Positions 1 to 10,240 of a stretch of DNA of 47,862 nucleotides are shown here, piece by piece. This DNA comes from a virus. The stretch covers positions 1-47,862 of IMG/VR virus record IMGVR_UViG_3300020445_000897. One strand, 5' to 3'. A program made the position numbers and the translations under genes. Under the pieces are notes generated by a model. It was given only the letters and a program-made list of their open reading frames with translations, searched no databases and was not told where the DNA came from. Each line of letters opens with the position of its first letter. Position 1 is the first letter of the stretch.

Positions 1-2419
1 GATGAACTAAAGATCCAACATTTAATGTACCTTCAAGATCTGTATTACCATTATCTGTATCAACTGTAAACTTGTCTGCAGCTGCAGCAGTTTGAATTTT
101 AAAGAACTTGTTATCTGCCTTGATAGTAGTAGCATCAGATACTGTTAAAGTACCTGCTATAGCAGTGTTACCAGATGCTGCTGTGATATTAAACTTGTTA
201 CTATTAACATCAACGTTACCTGTAACAGCAAGAACACCTGCCATTGTTAGGTTACCAGATGTAGTTACTGCAGTAATTTTAGCGTTATTACTACCATCCT
301 TAAGTATGAAATTCTTAGAAGCACCTTTAATTACTACTTCATCAGTAAAGAGTGATGTGCCTGTGACACCTAAGTTAGTATCGATATCTACTGAACCACC
401 GATATTGACACTACCACCGATACCAGCACCACCTGCGACCACTAAGTCACCAGTAGTATTAGTTGTAGATGCTGTACCAGTTGTAAGTTTTAAGTTACCA
501 GCGATGATCCCTGCATCTGTTCCAGAGAATACCTCTGCGGTATTTGTGGCATTGTAGAGGAATGTGAATGACCCTGCATGTCCTCCAAGATCGTTGGCCG
601 AATCGTCGTAACCAAAGAATCCAACTCTTGCTTGAGAGTCATAATATCTGAATTCAATTCCTCTGTCCTTATTGTCATCTGACGCTGGAGCAGTATCACC
701 ACCAAGAGTGATAATAGGGTCATCCAGAGTAGTGACTGCTGAATTAATTGTTGTAGTCGTTCCATCTACTTGTAAGTCCCCCATTATTTGAACTTTACCA
801 GCCACTGCTCTATCATCACCAGGATCAAGGATCATAGTGGCAGCAGAGGAAGCAATGTAATCCCCTTGGAAGTACATGTCTTCTACTTGTACTTTACCAG
901 CAGCATCTGATGCAGTTATGGTAACAGCATCCTCTGCACCAATAATTACTTTACTATCACCAGAACCTAAGTTAGTTGCAAAAATACTTAAAGATCTAGT
1001 AGATGTTGAGTTCTGTGTAGTCTGGAATGTTAGATTACCATCTCCAGTCTTATCTAAAGTTTGTGCAGTCGTTCCATCGAAGGTAATGTCTGCATCACTG
1101 AAATAAAGTCTTGCGTTAATATCAACTTCTCCAGCACCACTATCACCAGTATTATTCGCACCAAACAGTAGATTACCGCTTGTATCATTAACCTTGACAT
1201 AGTTGAGATAATTAAATCCACGATATCCTGTAGTAGCAGTTAGTTCTTGGTCGAGGGCAAAGTCCTCTTTCGTGTTGCCGTCAGCAAAGGAAACTCTACT
1301 GTTTTGAAGTTGAGTATTGTCAATACCAGCAGTAGCGAAAGTAACGTGACCTGCTGCAGATACATCAAAATCCTCCTGAGAGAAGGAAGCGAGACCCTTT
1401 TGCGGTGTCGCACTCGCAGCAAGATATCTCCACGACCCTGCATCGCTAGTATCTGAATGAGTAGGTGCCCCAGCTCCAGCCGAAACACTTGCAATGGCTT
1501 GATAAAGCTTCGATGCATTAGTGATTTTATCACCACGGGAATAGGTCGAGGCATTGTTATACGCTGCTGCTACTGTACCTTCAGTTGCTGTTGCGATTGG
1601 CAACGTTGCTGATGCTGTTAGTCTACCATAATCGTCAACAGTATAGTTAGTTGCGTTAACAGTTTCTGATCCTGCAGCAGATGTTAATGATGCTGCATTG
1701 TATTCACCAAGGGTTACAGCAGTTGTAATAAGATCAATGGTTGGGTTTCCAGATACACCATTACCATTAGTAAGACCAATTCTAGTAGCAGTACCAGTAA
1801 TAGTTCTGGTTGCCATAGCACCACCACTGGTTCTTGAAATAATACCTGTAGTCGTTAGACCAGAAATTGCAACTAAGTCAAGGTCATATGGTTGAGCAGA
1901 TGAACCTTCTACAGTTCCATTAAGATTGTAATCTGCAAGAGTTGAAGGGGTTGAAGCATTGGTAATTCTACCTTTAGCATCTACAGTTAACTTTGTATAT
2001 GTCCCAGATGAAGAAGCAGTACCATCATAATGAGGTAATGTTGAAATTAATCCTAGTGAAGAAGCAAGGTTTAAGTTTGTAGAACCATCGAAGTTACCTG
2101 TGGCAGTAAGGTCTCCCGATATTTGTATTTGTCTAGTTGAAGCAAGTCTAGCAGCAGTCGATGCATTACCAATAATGGTTGCAGTTATAGTACCTGCAGC
2201 AAAGTTACCGTCTGCGTCCCTTTGAACTAATGTATTTGCGGTGTTTGATGTTGATTCTACTGGACGTTCATATCGTAATGTGTTCCATGCAGATACACCA
2301 TCACCGATTTTAAACCGACCAGTATCTAGTTCAATACCAAGTTCGCCTTGAGCTAGTGTAGGGTTAGCGTTTGCCCACTCCTGTGCACCACCTCTTCTTA
2401 ATTGAATTCTATTTGCCAT
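1..2419 (-). CDS. Tail fibre protein, N-terminal part (runs off the left edge)
   Basis: The frame is open from an ATG at 2419 to base 1, giving 806 complete residues of a longer protein. Residues 1-50 contain IQLRRGGAQEW, then LAQGELGIELDTGRFKIGDG, the pattern of the major-tropism-determinant N-terminal domain common in phage fibres. The rest is Thr/Gly/Asn-rich beta repeat sequence typical of trimeric fibres. Residues about 286-335 (YSRGDKI ... KLYQA ... W330) resemble a CBM5/12 chitin-binding module. Residues about 560-620 carry DDPIITLGGDT followed by GFFGYDD, a motif I associate with cyanophage structural fibres. The role is probably host-surface recognition at the virion tail. A late promoter and a terminator lie just upstream, so it begins its own transcription unit. 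The start is firm: no other ATG fits the Mtd-like N-terminus. Confidence 0.85.
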   Translation of the reverse strand, partial: MANRIQLRRGGAQEWANANPTLAQGELGIELDTGRFKIGDGVSAWNTLRYERPVESTSNTANTLVQRDADGNFAAGTITATIIGNASTAARLASTRQIQISGDLTATGNFDGSTNLNLASSLGLISTLPHYDGTASSSGTYTKLTVDAKGRITNASTPSTLADYNLNGTVEGSSAQPYDLDLVAISGLTTTGIISRTSGGAMATRTITGTATRIGLTNGNGVSGNPTIDLITTAVTLGEYNAASLTSAAGSETVNATNYTVDDYGRLTASATLPIATATEGTVAAAYNNASTYSRGDKITNASKLYQAIASVSAGAGAPTHSDTSDAGSWRYLAASATPQKGLASFSQEDFDVSAAGHVTFATAGIDNTQLQNSRVSFADGNTKEDFALDQELTATTGYRGFNYLNYVKVNDTSGNLLFGANNTGDSGAGEVDINARLYFSDADITFDGTTAQTLDKTGDGNLTFQTTQNSTSTRSLSIFATNLGSGDSKVIIGAEDAVTITASDAAGKVQVEDMYFQGDYIASSAATMILDPGDDRAVAGKVQIMGDLQVDGTTTTINSAVTTLDDPIITLGGDTAPASDDNKDRGIEFRYYDSQARVGFFGYDDSANDLGGHAGSFTFLYNATNTAEVFSGTDAGIIAGNLKLTTGTASTTNTTGDLVVAGGAGIGGSVNIGGSVDIDTNLGVTGTSLFTDEVVIKGASKNFILKDGSNNAKITAVTTSGNLTMAGVLAVTGNVDVNSNKFNITAASGNTAIAGTLTVSDATTIKADNKFFKIQTAAAADKFTVDTDNGNTDLEGTLNVGSLVH

Positions 2420-2458
2420 TTTATTCTAGGACAACTCTATGAGTACATGCTTCCAAGT

Positions 2459-2466
2459 TATTTATG
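2459..2466 (-). promoter_or_regulatory. T4-type late promoter before the tail-fibre gene
   Basis: The minus strand reads CATAAATA (within GCATAAATAA), one base from the T4 late consensus TATAAATA and matching the NATAAATA form described for cyanophage late genes. It lies 40 nt upstream of the fibre ATG and 5 nt beyond the T-run of the preceding terminator. Confidence 0.7.
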
Positions 2467-2470
2467 CCAT

Positions 2471-2493
2471 AAAGAAAGGGGACTTTCGTCCCC
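2471..2493 (-). terminator. Intrinsic terminator with GAAA tetraloop
   Basis: The minus strand reads GGGGAC, loop GAAA, GTCCCC, then TTTCTTT: a perfect 6-bp GC-rich stem capped by a GNRA-type tetraloop and followed by a T-rich run. It begins 5 nt after the stop of the 83-aa gene and marks the end of the baseplate transcription unit. Confidence 0.88.
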
Positions 2494-2498
2494 CTGTC

Positions 2499-2750
2499 TT
2501 AATCTTCAGTTGTTTTTTCTGGGGGACTATCGGAAAGGTTATCCACTGTGCCCTCTTCTGGGGGATTATAATATTCTAATGCTTCAATAGCACCCTGAAG
2601 CTTGAGTGCTGTTGCTTCATTTTCTCTGATTTTACCTGCAAGAGCTTTATTCTCTTCAATCAGATTAGAATACCTTGTTTTAAACTGTTTAAGCATCTCA
2701 TCTTGAGTTACTTTCTCCAATGGAGGAGCAGTTGTTGGGGTCTCTGTCAT
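2499..2750 (-). CDS. Small coiled-coil hypothetical protein (83 aa)
   Basis: I do not recognise a named family. The N-terminus (MTETPTTAPPLEKV) is Pro/Thr-rich and flexible. Residues about 18-60 are a strong amphipathic helix with heptad-like hydrophobic spacing (FKTRYSNLIEENKALAGKI), and the C-terminus is acidic and disordered. The ATG overlaps the stop of the preceding 75-aa gene by ATGA, suggesting translational coupling. It is the last gene before the 2471-2493 terminator. Its place after the large DUF4815-type protein, together with the neighbouring coiled-coil protein, suggests a minor virion or assembly role, but the sequence does not show this. Confidence 0.75.
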   Translation of the reverse strand: MTETPTTAPPLEKVTQDEMLKQFKTRYSNLIEENKALAGKIRENEATALKLQGAIEALEYYNPPEEGTVDNLSDSPPEKTTED

Positions 2751-2974
2751 GATCCTTTGTTAGCTAACGTTATTAAAAGTGACTTGATCTCACCTATTTC
2801 TGATTTTAACCCAGAAACATCTTTTTGTAAAGCCTCAAATTCTAATTTCTTAACTTCCTCTGCTTTTTTTGCCCTCATATACTTAGTGTATGTTGACTCA
2901 TCAGCACAGGATAGAGATCCAGAATCTGCATCTCTAAACCAGTTATCAGCATCTTTTACAGGAATCTGACTCAT
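2747..2974 (-). CDS. Small coiled-coil hypothetical protein (75 aa)
   Basis: No family was recognised. Residues 1-35 are polar with a Trp (NWFRDADSG). Residues about 36-72 form a Lys/Glu-rich amphipathic helix (KAEEVKKLEFEALQKDV, then LKSEIGEIKSLL) with clear heptads, so it probably oligomerises. The ATG overlaps the stop of the 2,420-aa gene as TAATG, and its own stop overlaps the next ATG as ATGA. These three genes are therefore translationally coupled. It could be a chaperone or trimerisation partner for the large upstream protein; that is inference from position only. Confidence 0.75.
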   Translation of the reverse strand: MSQIPVKDADNWFRDADSGSLSCADESTYTKYMRAKKAEEVKKLEFEALQKDVSGLKSEIGEIKSLLITLANKGS

Positions 2975-5900
2975 TATACAGCAAGAGCAATCGCTCTAAG
3001 TTCTTTGATAATAGGTGAATACGCTTGGTTGGATGACACAAATACGATCTTAATTTGATATTGGTCAAAACTTAATCCCGAAACTTCATATTCAAATTCA
3101 TTGAATATTTCAGATTCTGTTGCAGCAGGTACACTTGCAGCAGTAGATGGGAAGAATTCATATCCAAGTTTAGAAATCGGATCTGTTGAACCAACTGGAC
3201 GCACTCTATATAGTACCTTAATTTCACTGCCTGGCGGACGGAATCCCGCAAAGTAAACCTTAATAGATCCAGATGGATTAGTTAGATTTGCAACACGAGA
3301 AATGTATACACCATCATGCTCATCTCCAACAGCAAGTTTAGCAGTGTTAGGATCACTAGGATTATTAATCCTATTTGAAACACATGTGATAGACATTCTA
3401 TCAGTATCAATCACTGGAGAAATATTACCCTTATTACTTGTAAGAGTTAAGTCCATTCTAAAGGACTTAGCACCACTAAGTTCAGACGATTCGTTGATAC
3501 TAGAACAAATCAACTGAGGAGAAGTTAAAGGATTATCTTCACTTAATGTAATATCACTAAACACTCCATCATTCGAGAATGAAGATTGGAGTATGGCAGA
3601 TCCATCATTGATAGAAGTACCAGTTATAGTATTAATTCTTGCAGTAACATCTGTGCCAGGAAGGAGCATTCTCTCAATTTGAGGAACTAATGTTTCATAC
3701 TGTATGTTCTGTGTTGCAGTAGCAACAGGACCACCAGATACAATACCTAATCTAGCAATAGATGTAGTTGACAATTCATAGTAATCAAGAGTTGGATTCA
3801 GAATACCAGTATGTGTCTTATTAATCTCTGTTAGAGGTATACCATCTAAGTTGTAGCACTCTACTCTAGTTTCATCAGCATGGGATCTAGCAGTTGTACC
3901 TCCTAAACCTCTTTCTTGGACAGTAATTGTCTTACCATCACTACTGATTGCATTGTATGAAACAATCTCAGAGTAAGTCTGACTTAGACCAACAGAAGTA
4001 TTCCATATCCTTATATAACCAACGTTAGTTGCACTAACTGATTGACCATTAATAATCTTATGGAATGCACTAGCATCAGAAACTGATATAGAAGTATCAC
4101 TAGCAGATATAGCAGCAGTTAATGTTGTAGGTGAAACTTCAGATTCCACATCTGATACAGTAACATTGTTTGCAACATCATGCATACCATGATTACTGTG
4201 TAGAACCCTAACCTTCCTTTGAGTTGTAGCAAAGGTTGGTGTTGACTGAGGATATGAATTTTGGATTGATCCAGTCTTAACTGCGTCTCCAGTAGGAGTA
4301 AATGCAGTAGATGATGCAGCTGTAGTTGCCTGACCATTAGTACCACCACCTGCTCCATCACCAGTGATTGCCTCACTATTTTGGAAGTCTAAAGAACAAT
4401 ACTTCAATGCCAATGTGGTTGCATTAGTGACAGTTGTAATTTCAGCAGTAGCACCAGATGTACCACCTGTAATTACGTCTCCGACTGCATAACCAGATGT
4501 GGATGCAACTGTTAATGTACCAAGTGTTTTGGATGATACCAGTCTATTAGTTGTAGAAGTACCTTGTGCAAACGTACCAGTAATGTCATTTAATACCAGT
4601 AGTACACCATTTACTGCACCAGTAATTTGTGTAATTGTACCTTGTGCAAGAGTTGTCTTCTGATAAACTCTAGCACCAACAGTGTATGGAGTATTTGCCA
4701 ATACATCATTTGTTAAGATCTGTATTTCAGGAACGAATGTCTGAATAGGATCATTTCTAAGAGCTAGAACTCCACCATTACCTTCTGCAAGAGCAATGTT
4801 ATTAAGTACAACCTTACTGTTGGCAGCAGTATTAAATTCTGCTCTGTAAATAGAGAACTTAAGATCTTCATACTGGTCTGCAGTCCATGTAGATGCGTTC
4901 TGTGATTTGAATAGAACACCAGCATAAGGCTGTTCTGATATAGTTCTGTCTCCAGTTATATCAATTTCTCCCATCCTAGAGATCCAAATCTTATATGAGT
5001 TAGAGTCAGAAAGTAGAACAAAGCAATGTTCAACTGATTGAGGTATATAAACTGGTGCTTTAAATGTAAACTTAGTAGCAACAGCACCTGTTTCAGATGT
5101 TTGTATTACAGAAGGTTCTAATGTAACATCAGAGAATGGTAGAATACTTGTTGTTGGATATCCATTTTCCATTGTTCTAATTTGCATAGAAACAGGAATG
5201 TTTGTATCCTTAGTATTAAAGTAAACTTCTACAGATGTTATGAATACACCACCTGCCTCATCAGCAATAAAGGATTGAGCAAGAGGGTCATACCAACCAA
5301 TCTGTCTTGTTTCAGTTCTAATAGTGTTAAAGTTTCTTGTCTGGTTAACAGTATCACGAACCACCTCAGCATTACGAACAGCAAGGACGTTTTCACGTAC
5401 TCTGTTTAGAGTACCCTTTGCTTCGTATTCTGCTTCAGCAGATGAATCAACTGCACCTGCAAGTCTTGAATCATTCTCGTCTGTAGTTAAACGTAAAGTT
5501 CTTGTACCAGTTCTCCAACGTGGATTACTATCTACATTTGTTCTTGGTATAAAGAATGAAGATTGCATCTTACCAAAACGGTCAGAAACAAGTCTACGAT
5601 CTTTAACAACTGCTTTAGCACCAGATGTACCAATCAGAACTTCACCAACTTGTACATTACCAAAGTAAGCACCAGATGCTTGTTGAGCACTTGCATCAGC
5701 ATCAATATTCAAGAATGCTGTAGTAGATGCATAAGATGATGGTAACTCAGTATCATCATATGGGTTATACTTATAAACGTCATTAGGAGCAGCAACCCTA
5801 AATCTACATCCAGATGATTGTCCTCTAACAGTTTCACCAATCACAAACGGTGTGGAGTTTGTTCTTGCGTCTGTAGAAGGGTTCTTAATAAGTTCAACTA

Positions 5901-8900
5901 ACTTAGGAGTCTGATAGTCATTAATCTTTCTTCCATCAAAGAATGAGTAGAAACGTGTTCTAGGCTTAAGTCTTTCAACATTAACCTTAACGTTTCTTGA
6001 ACGAATCCAAGGAATAGATGTACTTGATACGATACTATCTCCAAGAGATCTTCTATCAATTCTAGGAATAACTCTAGTTCTAATACCACTTCTAGTTTGT
6101 CTAGTCTTAGTCTGTACAACAGTTTCCCTATTAACACGACGCATTCCTCGACCACCCCATACCCAAGCATTAGGTGAACGACCTACGTCTTCTCTTAACC
6201 AATGATTATTTCTAACAGTTCTACTTGATATTGTACGAGTAGCAGTCCATTGATCTCTCCATGCACCCCACTGAACAGGAGCAAAACCATTTTGGTCAAC
6301 TCTCAATTCAGAAGAAACTGCTCTGAAATCACCTTCAATTTGAGTAACTTGTACTGGAAGTCTTCTTGTATCTAACCAGTCATCAGATGCTGGAGTTAAA
6401 TCAATACGTCCAATGTAAGTAAATACGTTGAATGGGTTGATATTTTCAACTCTTGAAGCATATGGTTGGTCAATAATCTTCTTCTCTGTATAAGGAAGAG
6501 TTAATGCAGGACCAGTTTGTGTATAATTGGTAGATAATGATGCATTAATTTCAACACCTATGTTAGTAGTGTAGTGAGATGCACGGCAATAACCTTCTGT
6601 AAAGTCTAATGCAGCAGCAAAGTCCTCATTAGAAACATCAGATTTACCATGATCTGAGAAATCATCAACGATAAATCCATTTTTCAAACGATCTTTACCA
6701 TCAGCATCTATAATTTTAGTATTATAGGTATCTGTTTCAAGTAAATTTAATGAAGTATAGTACTCAACCTGATCTAATCTACGTTCTAAACCACCGATAT
6801 CACGCATAGTAAAGCGTTTGTTATCAGATCTTACAATAGCAACGTCATCTTCAGGGTTGAAACCATATGGTTTATGGTTAATGGTTGCTAAAAGCATACC
6901 ATCTTTAAGATCATCAGGTTCTTGTGGTGCCTCGGCAGATTTTCCTTTAATAATTTGGAACTCACCGTCAGGTGTGATAAATGCTTTGTCAGTTCTAGGT
7001 AGATACCAATCAAAATCACAACGGAAATCGGTATTTAACTTAGGAACATCGAATAAAGTAGCATTAGGTGATCCAGATACATTGAATACTCTTGAATTAA
7101 AATCAAAAGTAGACGCATTTACATATGCTGGAGATGCTACAGTACCTGTTCCACTGTATAGATTCTTAACTCCTGGTCTGAAGTCTAAGAAATCTGCTAG
7201 GAATAGGTAAGTATAGAATGGAATATCTGAGTAACTAGTATTCAGATAAGATTGACCACCGAAATAATCACCAGTTGCAGAGTGTGTATAGTAATCAACA
7301 ACTATTTTTAATTTTCTAATTGGTGTTGCAACACCTTTCTTACGAACAATCTTAGAAATATCATATAAGAATCCAGTTTGATTGACTTCTAGGTAATAGT
7401 TGTCAGTAATAACTTTAGATCCTACTACAACAGATCCTGAACTATCATTAATAATTGCAGAAATTGCAGTATTATTACTATCAAAACCATCAATCGTTTC
7501 ACCAGCAACGAATGTTCCGTCTAAGTAAACGAGTGTTAGTTTTAAATTACCAGAGGCAAAGTCAACAACCTTTGCTCTTGCTTTAGATGTCTTACCAGTT
7601 ACAATACTTCCTGTTGCAAAGAACACTGGTTCTACAAGTGTTACTGAAGGTAGAATTGGATCATTATCATCTAATGATTCATAGACTGCATGTAATCTAT
7701 AGCAGTCAGCAAGTCCTAGAGAAACATCTCTATCTTCAATTCTATTACCGTAAAGATTAGAGTAAACTAAATTATAATTTTGCTTATCAAGATCTTGAAT
7801 AGTCTTATCTACTTTAAGAACAAACATCTGGTTTCCAGACTTAGTTTTTCTAGTAGTAACGTTCTTAGAGATAGTACCAGTTACCTTAACGGATGTAATA
7901 TCTGTTAGATTATCAACCTGTAAAGTAGTTCTATCACTAGATGTGAATGTTGTATAACTAAGAGCACCAGAGTTAGTAGTATTCAAAGGTAATTCAGAAC
8001 CTACTGCTGGAGGTGAACCACTACCACTAACTGCCATTACAGTCATAGTGTAGTTCTCATTTGTAATTGCTTGGAACTGTTCGTTCTCTGGGAGAGTAAT
8101 TGATATAGAACTAGAAGCAACAGTCTGAGAATCAAATGTTCTCCTTACAACCATTGACTCATCAGAAATACTCTTAACATACTTCTTAGGCATTGGGCTG
8201 AATAGATCAGCATTCTGTGCATCATTTAATCTTGCACGATACCTTAATAAACTTGTGTAAGTACCTGCAGAAGGTGCTGCACCGCCACCTGGAGGAGTAA
8301 CTTTAACTGTCTGTCCTGTTGAAGCAGTATAATCAAAAATGGATCCAATACCTGTAGTAGGTAGAGAATTAGGGTTTACATAATCAACATCAACATATTG
8401 AGTATTGTTAAAGTAAATTCTATCACCTGGTCTTAAATCTAATGCAAAGTTTGATTGTAAACCAGTAATTTTCTCTGCACTACCTGTAGCATCATATGTA
8501 AATGTACTACCTTGTACTCCTAAAGCATCTTCTAATATAATGTCAGCAGTAAATTCTGTTGCATTAGTTGACTCATCCTTAGAAACAAGTTGACGTGTAT
8601 CGGAGAATGAATATGTGTGTATAGTAGTTACAGTATCTTTATCTAATCCATCAACAGTAATCATTTCACCTGCAACAAAATTACCCTCAACTTGGTAAAG
8701 ATCAATATGATCTGCAGCTGAGAATGCCTCTGTTACATAACCTCTTGCACCTGAAGTCTTACCAACTACTAATGAACCTGCAGCGATTGTCTGAGCAGTA
8801 TTCATATCCAAGATGGTGAACATCTGAACATCAAATAATACTGTCTTATAGACATCATCTGCATCACCAAACGTAGAGTTAGGATCATTAGCATGTTCAC

Positions 8901-10236
8901 AAGTAAGTATCCTAGCAAGTCCGATAATATTACCAGCACCTGATCCAGGAGAACTACTAAATGCGTCTCTTAATTCTGTCTTTTGATATGCATTACTAAG
9001 TGTAGATCCAGTAGCATTAGGAAAACCGTAGATATTTTCGATATTTACTGAGTTTCCAACCTCAAATGGAATGATAGTATTCTGTAATGAATTGGTATCA
9101 CGTGGTTTATCAAGATCAACATATGTTGGAGATAAAGTTTTAGTTCTATAACCTCTTACATAAGCAGTACCAGGACCAAACTCAACTGCATACATGCTCT
9201 CTGCAGTAGTATTACCATCAGCAGTAGTAGCACCAGCACCATATACACCATTATTGAACCCATCATCTAGGTTCTCTCTTAAGTTAATATCAAAATCTCT
9301 TACAACATAATCACCTGACTCTTCATATGTTCTAGTAGCAAGTGATCTTTCTAATTCATTAAATGCACTACGATCAACTAACTGTTCTACTTTAGATTCA
9401 TTGATACGTAATAGTTCGATGAAATCTTTATCAGCATCATCTGTTAAAAGTTTCTTGACCAGCTTTGTGGTGATTCTAAATCTATGAGCACCAGGAGCAG
9501 CATAGTTAGATGTTCCAGCAGCATTATCGTTGAGTGTGAGGTCATCTTCAGGAGTGATGATGGATTCCTGTATGTCGAGACCAATACGATATGATGGGTT
9601 GCTTCCATATTGATCGAGTAAGATATATTGATATGCTACATCAACAAAGAATCCTCTAATGAAGTAGACACCTTCTTGCACATAAGCAACAGATCCAATC
9701 TGTAATGCACCTGTTGGTAGTAACTGAGCAAATGGTGAACCAATTTCAATCAGAGTAGTTCCAAATGTTATTTCTGTATCAGTAATTAACTGTTCGTTAT
9801 TAGAGAAAGTGGATTGTGTATTTCCTGTACCACCAGACTCAATATACTTAACATATAATGTGATATAACCTTTATCTGATTCAGTATCAGATATACTATA
9901 AAGTACTTTTGCTTTAACTCCTGAAGTCAAACCTGTAATAATTTTACCTGTTAGCTGACTACGATATAATTCAACGTCAGCACCCAAGAAAGACTCCTGA
10001 AGCATAATTGCTTGAACTTCCAAGTCATAACCAACTTGACCTGGTATAACCATTGCACCATCTTTAAATAGGTGCGAACCGACATTCTCTACCTGATTCT
10101 GCAGAACACTCTGCATAGTAGTAAGTTCCCTTGCCTGAATTGGAAAGCCAGGACGGAACAGCACTCGATAAAAGTTTTTCGTTTTATCAAAGTCGTCGTA
10201 ATACGGTGTTACGTTTAAATTAGTATTTTGTGCCAT
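2974..10236 (-). CDS. Large virion structural protein, DUF4815-type N-terminus (2,420 aa)
   Basis: The N-terminus (YYDDFDKTKNFYRVLFRPGF, then PIQARELTTMQSVLQNQ) is the signature of the DUF4815 family in T4-like marine phages. There these very long proteins follow gp8, where T4 has gp9/gp10, so a baseplate-peripheral or fibre-connector role is likely. Residues about 1320-1437 form an unusually Arg-rich segment. Near residue 1650 is a conserved-looking WYDPLAQSFIADEAGG motif, followed by a beta-sandwich-like stretch. The protein has several cassettes of the type GKTSGARGYV ... VEGNFVAGEMI, also found in its neighbours. The C-terminus (FEYEVSGLSFDQYQIKIVF) is typical of the family. The ATG lies 4 nt after the gp8 stop with no strong Shine-Dalgarno, so translation probably depends on coupling. 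Confidence 0.9.
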   Translation of the reverse strand: MAQNTNLNVTPYYDDFDKTKNFYRVLFRPGFPIQARELTTMQSVLQNQVENVGSHLFKDGAMVIPGQVGYDLEVQAIMLQESFLGADVELYRSQLTGKIITGLTSGVKAKVLYSISDTESDKGYITLYVKYIESGGTGNTQSTFSNNEQLITDTEITFGTTLIEIGSPFAQLLPTGALQIGSVAYVQEGVYFIRGFFVDVAYQYILLDQYGSNPSYRIGLDIQESIITPEDDLTLNDNAAGTSNYAAPGAHRFRITTKLVKKLLTDDADKDFIELLRINESKVEQLVDRSAFNELERSLATRTYEESGDYVVRDFDINLRENLDDGFNNGVYGAGATTADGNTTAESMYAVEFGPGTAYVRGYRTKTLSPTYVDLDKPRDTNSLQNTIIPFEVGNSVNIENIYGFPNATGSTLSNAYQKTELRDAFSSSPGSGAGNIIGLARILTCEHANDPNSTFGDADDVYKTVLFDVQMFTILDMNTAQTIAAGSLVVGKTSGARGYVTEAFSAADHIDLYQVEGNFVAGEMITVDGLDKDTVTTIHTYSFSDTRQLVSKDESTNATEFTADIILEDALGVQGSTFTYDATGSAEKITGLQSNFALDLRPGDRIYFNNTQYVDVDYVNPNSLPTTGIGSIFDYTASTGQTVKVTPPGGGAAPSAGTYTSLLRYRARLNDAQNADLFSPMPKKYVKSISDESMVVRRTFDSQTVASSSISITLPENEQFQAITNENYTMTVMAVSGSGSPPAVGSELPLNTTNSGALSYTTFTSSDRTTLQVDNLTDITSVKVTGTISKNVTTRKTKSGNQMFVLKVDKTIQDLDKQNYNLVYSNLYGNRIEDRDVSLGLADCYRLHAVYESLDDNDPILPSVTLVEPVFFATGSIVTGKTSKARAKVVDFASGNLKLTLVYLDGTFVAGETIDGFDSNNTAISAIINDSSGSVVVGSKVITDNYYLEVNQTGFLYDISKIVRKKGVATPIRKLKIVVDYYTHSATGDYFGGQSYLNTSYSDIPFYTYLFLADFLDFRPGVKNLYSGTGTVASPAYVNASTFDFNSRVFNVSGSPNATLFDVPKLNTDFRCDFDWYLPRTDKAFITPDGEFQIIKGKSAEAPQEPDDLKDGMLLATINHKPYGFNPEDDVAIVRSDNKRFTMRDIGGLERRLDQVEYYTSLNLLETDTYNTKIIDADGKDRLKNGFIVDDFSDHGKSDVSNEDFAAALDFTEGYCRASHYTTNIGVEINASLSTNYTQTGPALTLPYTEKKIIDQPYASRVENINPFNVFTYIGRIDLTPASDDWLDTRRLPVQVTQIEGDFRAVSSELRVDQNGFAPVQWGAWRDQWTATRTISSRTVRNNHWLREDVGRSPNAWVWGGRGMRRVNRETVVQTKTRQTRSGIRTRVIPRIDRRSLGDSIVSSTSIPWIRSRNVKVNVERLKPRTRFYSFFDGRKINDYQTPKLVELIKNPSTDARTNSTPFVIGETVRGQSSGCRFRVAAPNDVYKYNPYDDTELPSSYASTTAFLNIDADASAQQASGAYFGNVQVGEVLIGTSGAKAVVKDRRLVSDRFGKMQSSFFIPRTNVDSNPRWRTGTRTLRLTTDENDSRLAGAVDSSAEAEYEAKGTLNRVRENVLAVRNAEVVRDTVNQTRNFNTIRTETRQIGWYDPLAQSFIADEAGGVFITSVEVYFNTKDTNIPVSMQIRTMENGYPTTSILPFSDVTLEPSVIQTSETGAVATKFTFKAPVYIPQSVEHCFVLLSDSNSYKIWISRMGEIDITGDRTISEQPYAGVLFKSQNASTWTADQYEDLKFSIYRAEFNTAANSKVVLNNIALAEGNGGVLALRNDPIQTFVPEIQILTNDVLANTPYTVGARVYQKTTLAQGTITQITGAVNGVLLVLNDITGTFAQGTSTTNRLVSSKTLGTLTVASTSGYAVGDVITGGTSGATAEITTVTNATTLALKYCSLDFQNSEAITGDGAGGGTNGQATTAASSTAFTPTGDAVKTGSIQNSYPQSTPTFATTQRKVRVLHSNHGMHDVANNVTVSDVESEVSPTTLTAAISASDTSISVSDASAFHKIINGQSVSATNVGYIRIWNTSVGLSQTYSEIVSYNAISSDGKTITVQERGLGGTTARSHADETRVECYNLDGIPLTEINKTHTGILNPTLDYYELSTTSIARLGIVSGGPVATATQNIQYETLVPQIERMLLPGTDVTARINTITGTSINDGSAILQSSFSNDGVFSDITLSEDNPLTSPQLICSSINESSELSGAKSFRMDLTLTSNKGNISPVIDTDRMSITCVSNRINNPSDPNTAKLAVGDEHDGVYISRVANLTNPSGSIKVYFAGFRPPGSEIKVLYRVRPVGSTDPISKLGYEFFPSTAASVPAATESEIFNEFEYEVSGLSFDQYQIKIVFVSSNQAYSPIIKELRAIALAV

Positions 10237-10240
10237 TCGA

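Noticed and set aside
490-765. Minus-strand 91-aa frame within the fibre gene
   Set aside because: It lies in another frame of the open fibre CDS and has a Leu/Gln/Thr-rich shadow composition.
1240-1554. Minus-strand 104-aa frame within the fibre gene
   Set aside because: Shadow of the fibre CDS; no start signal.
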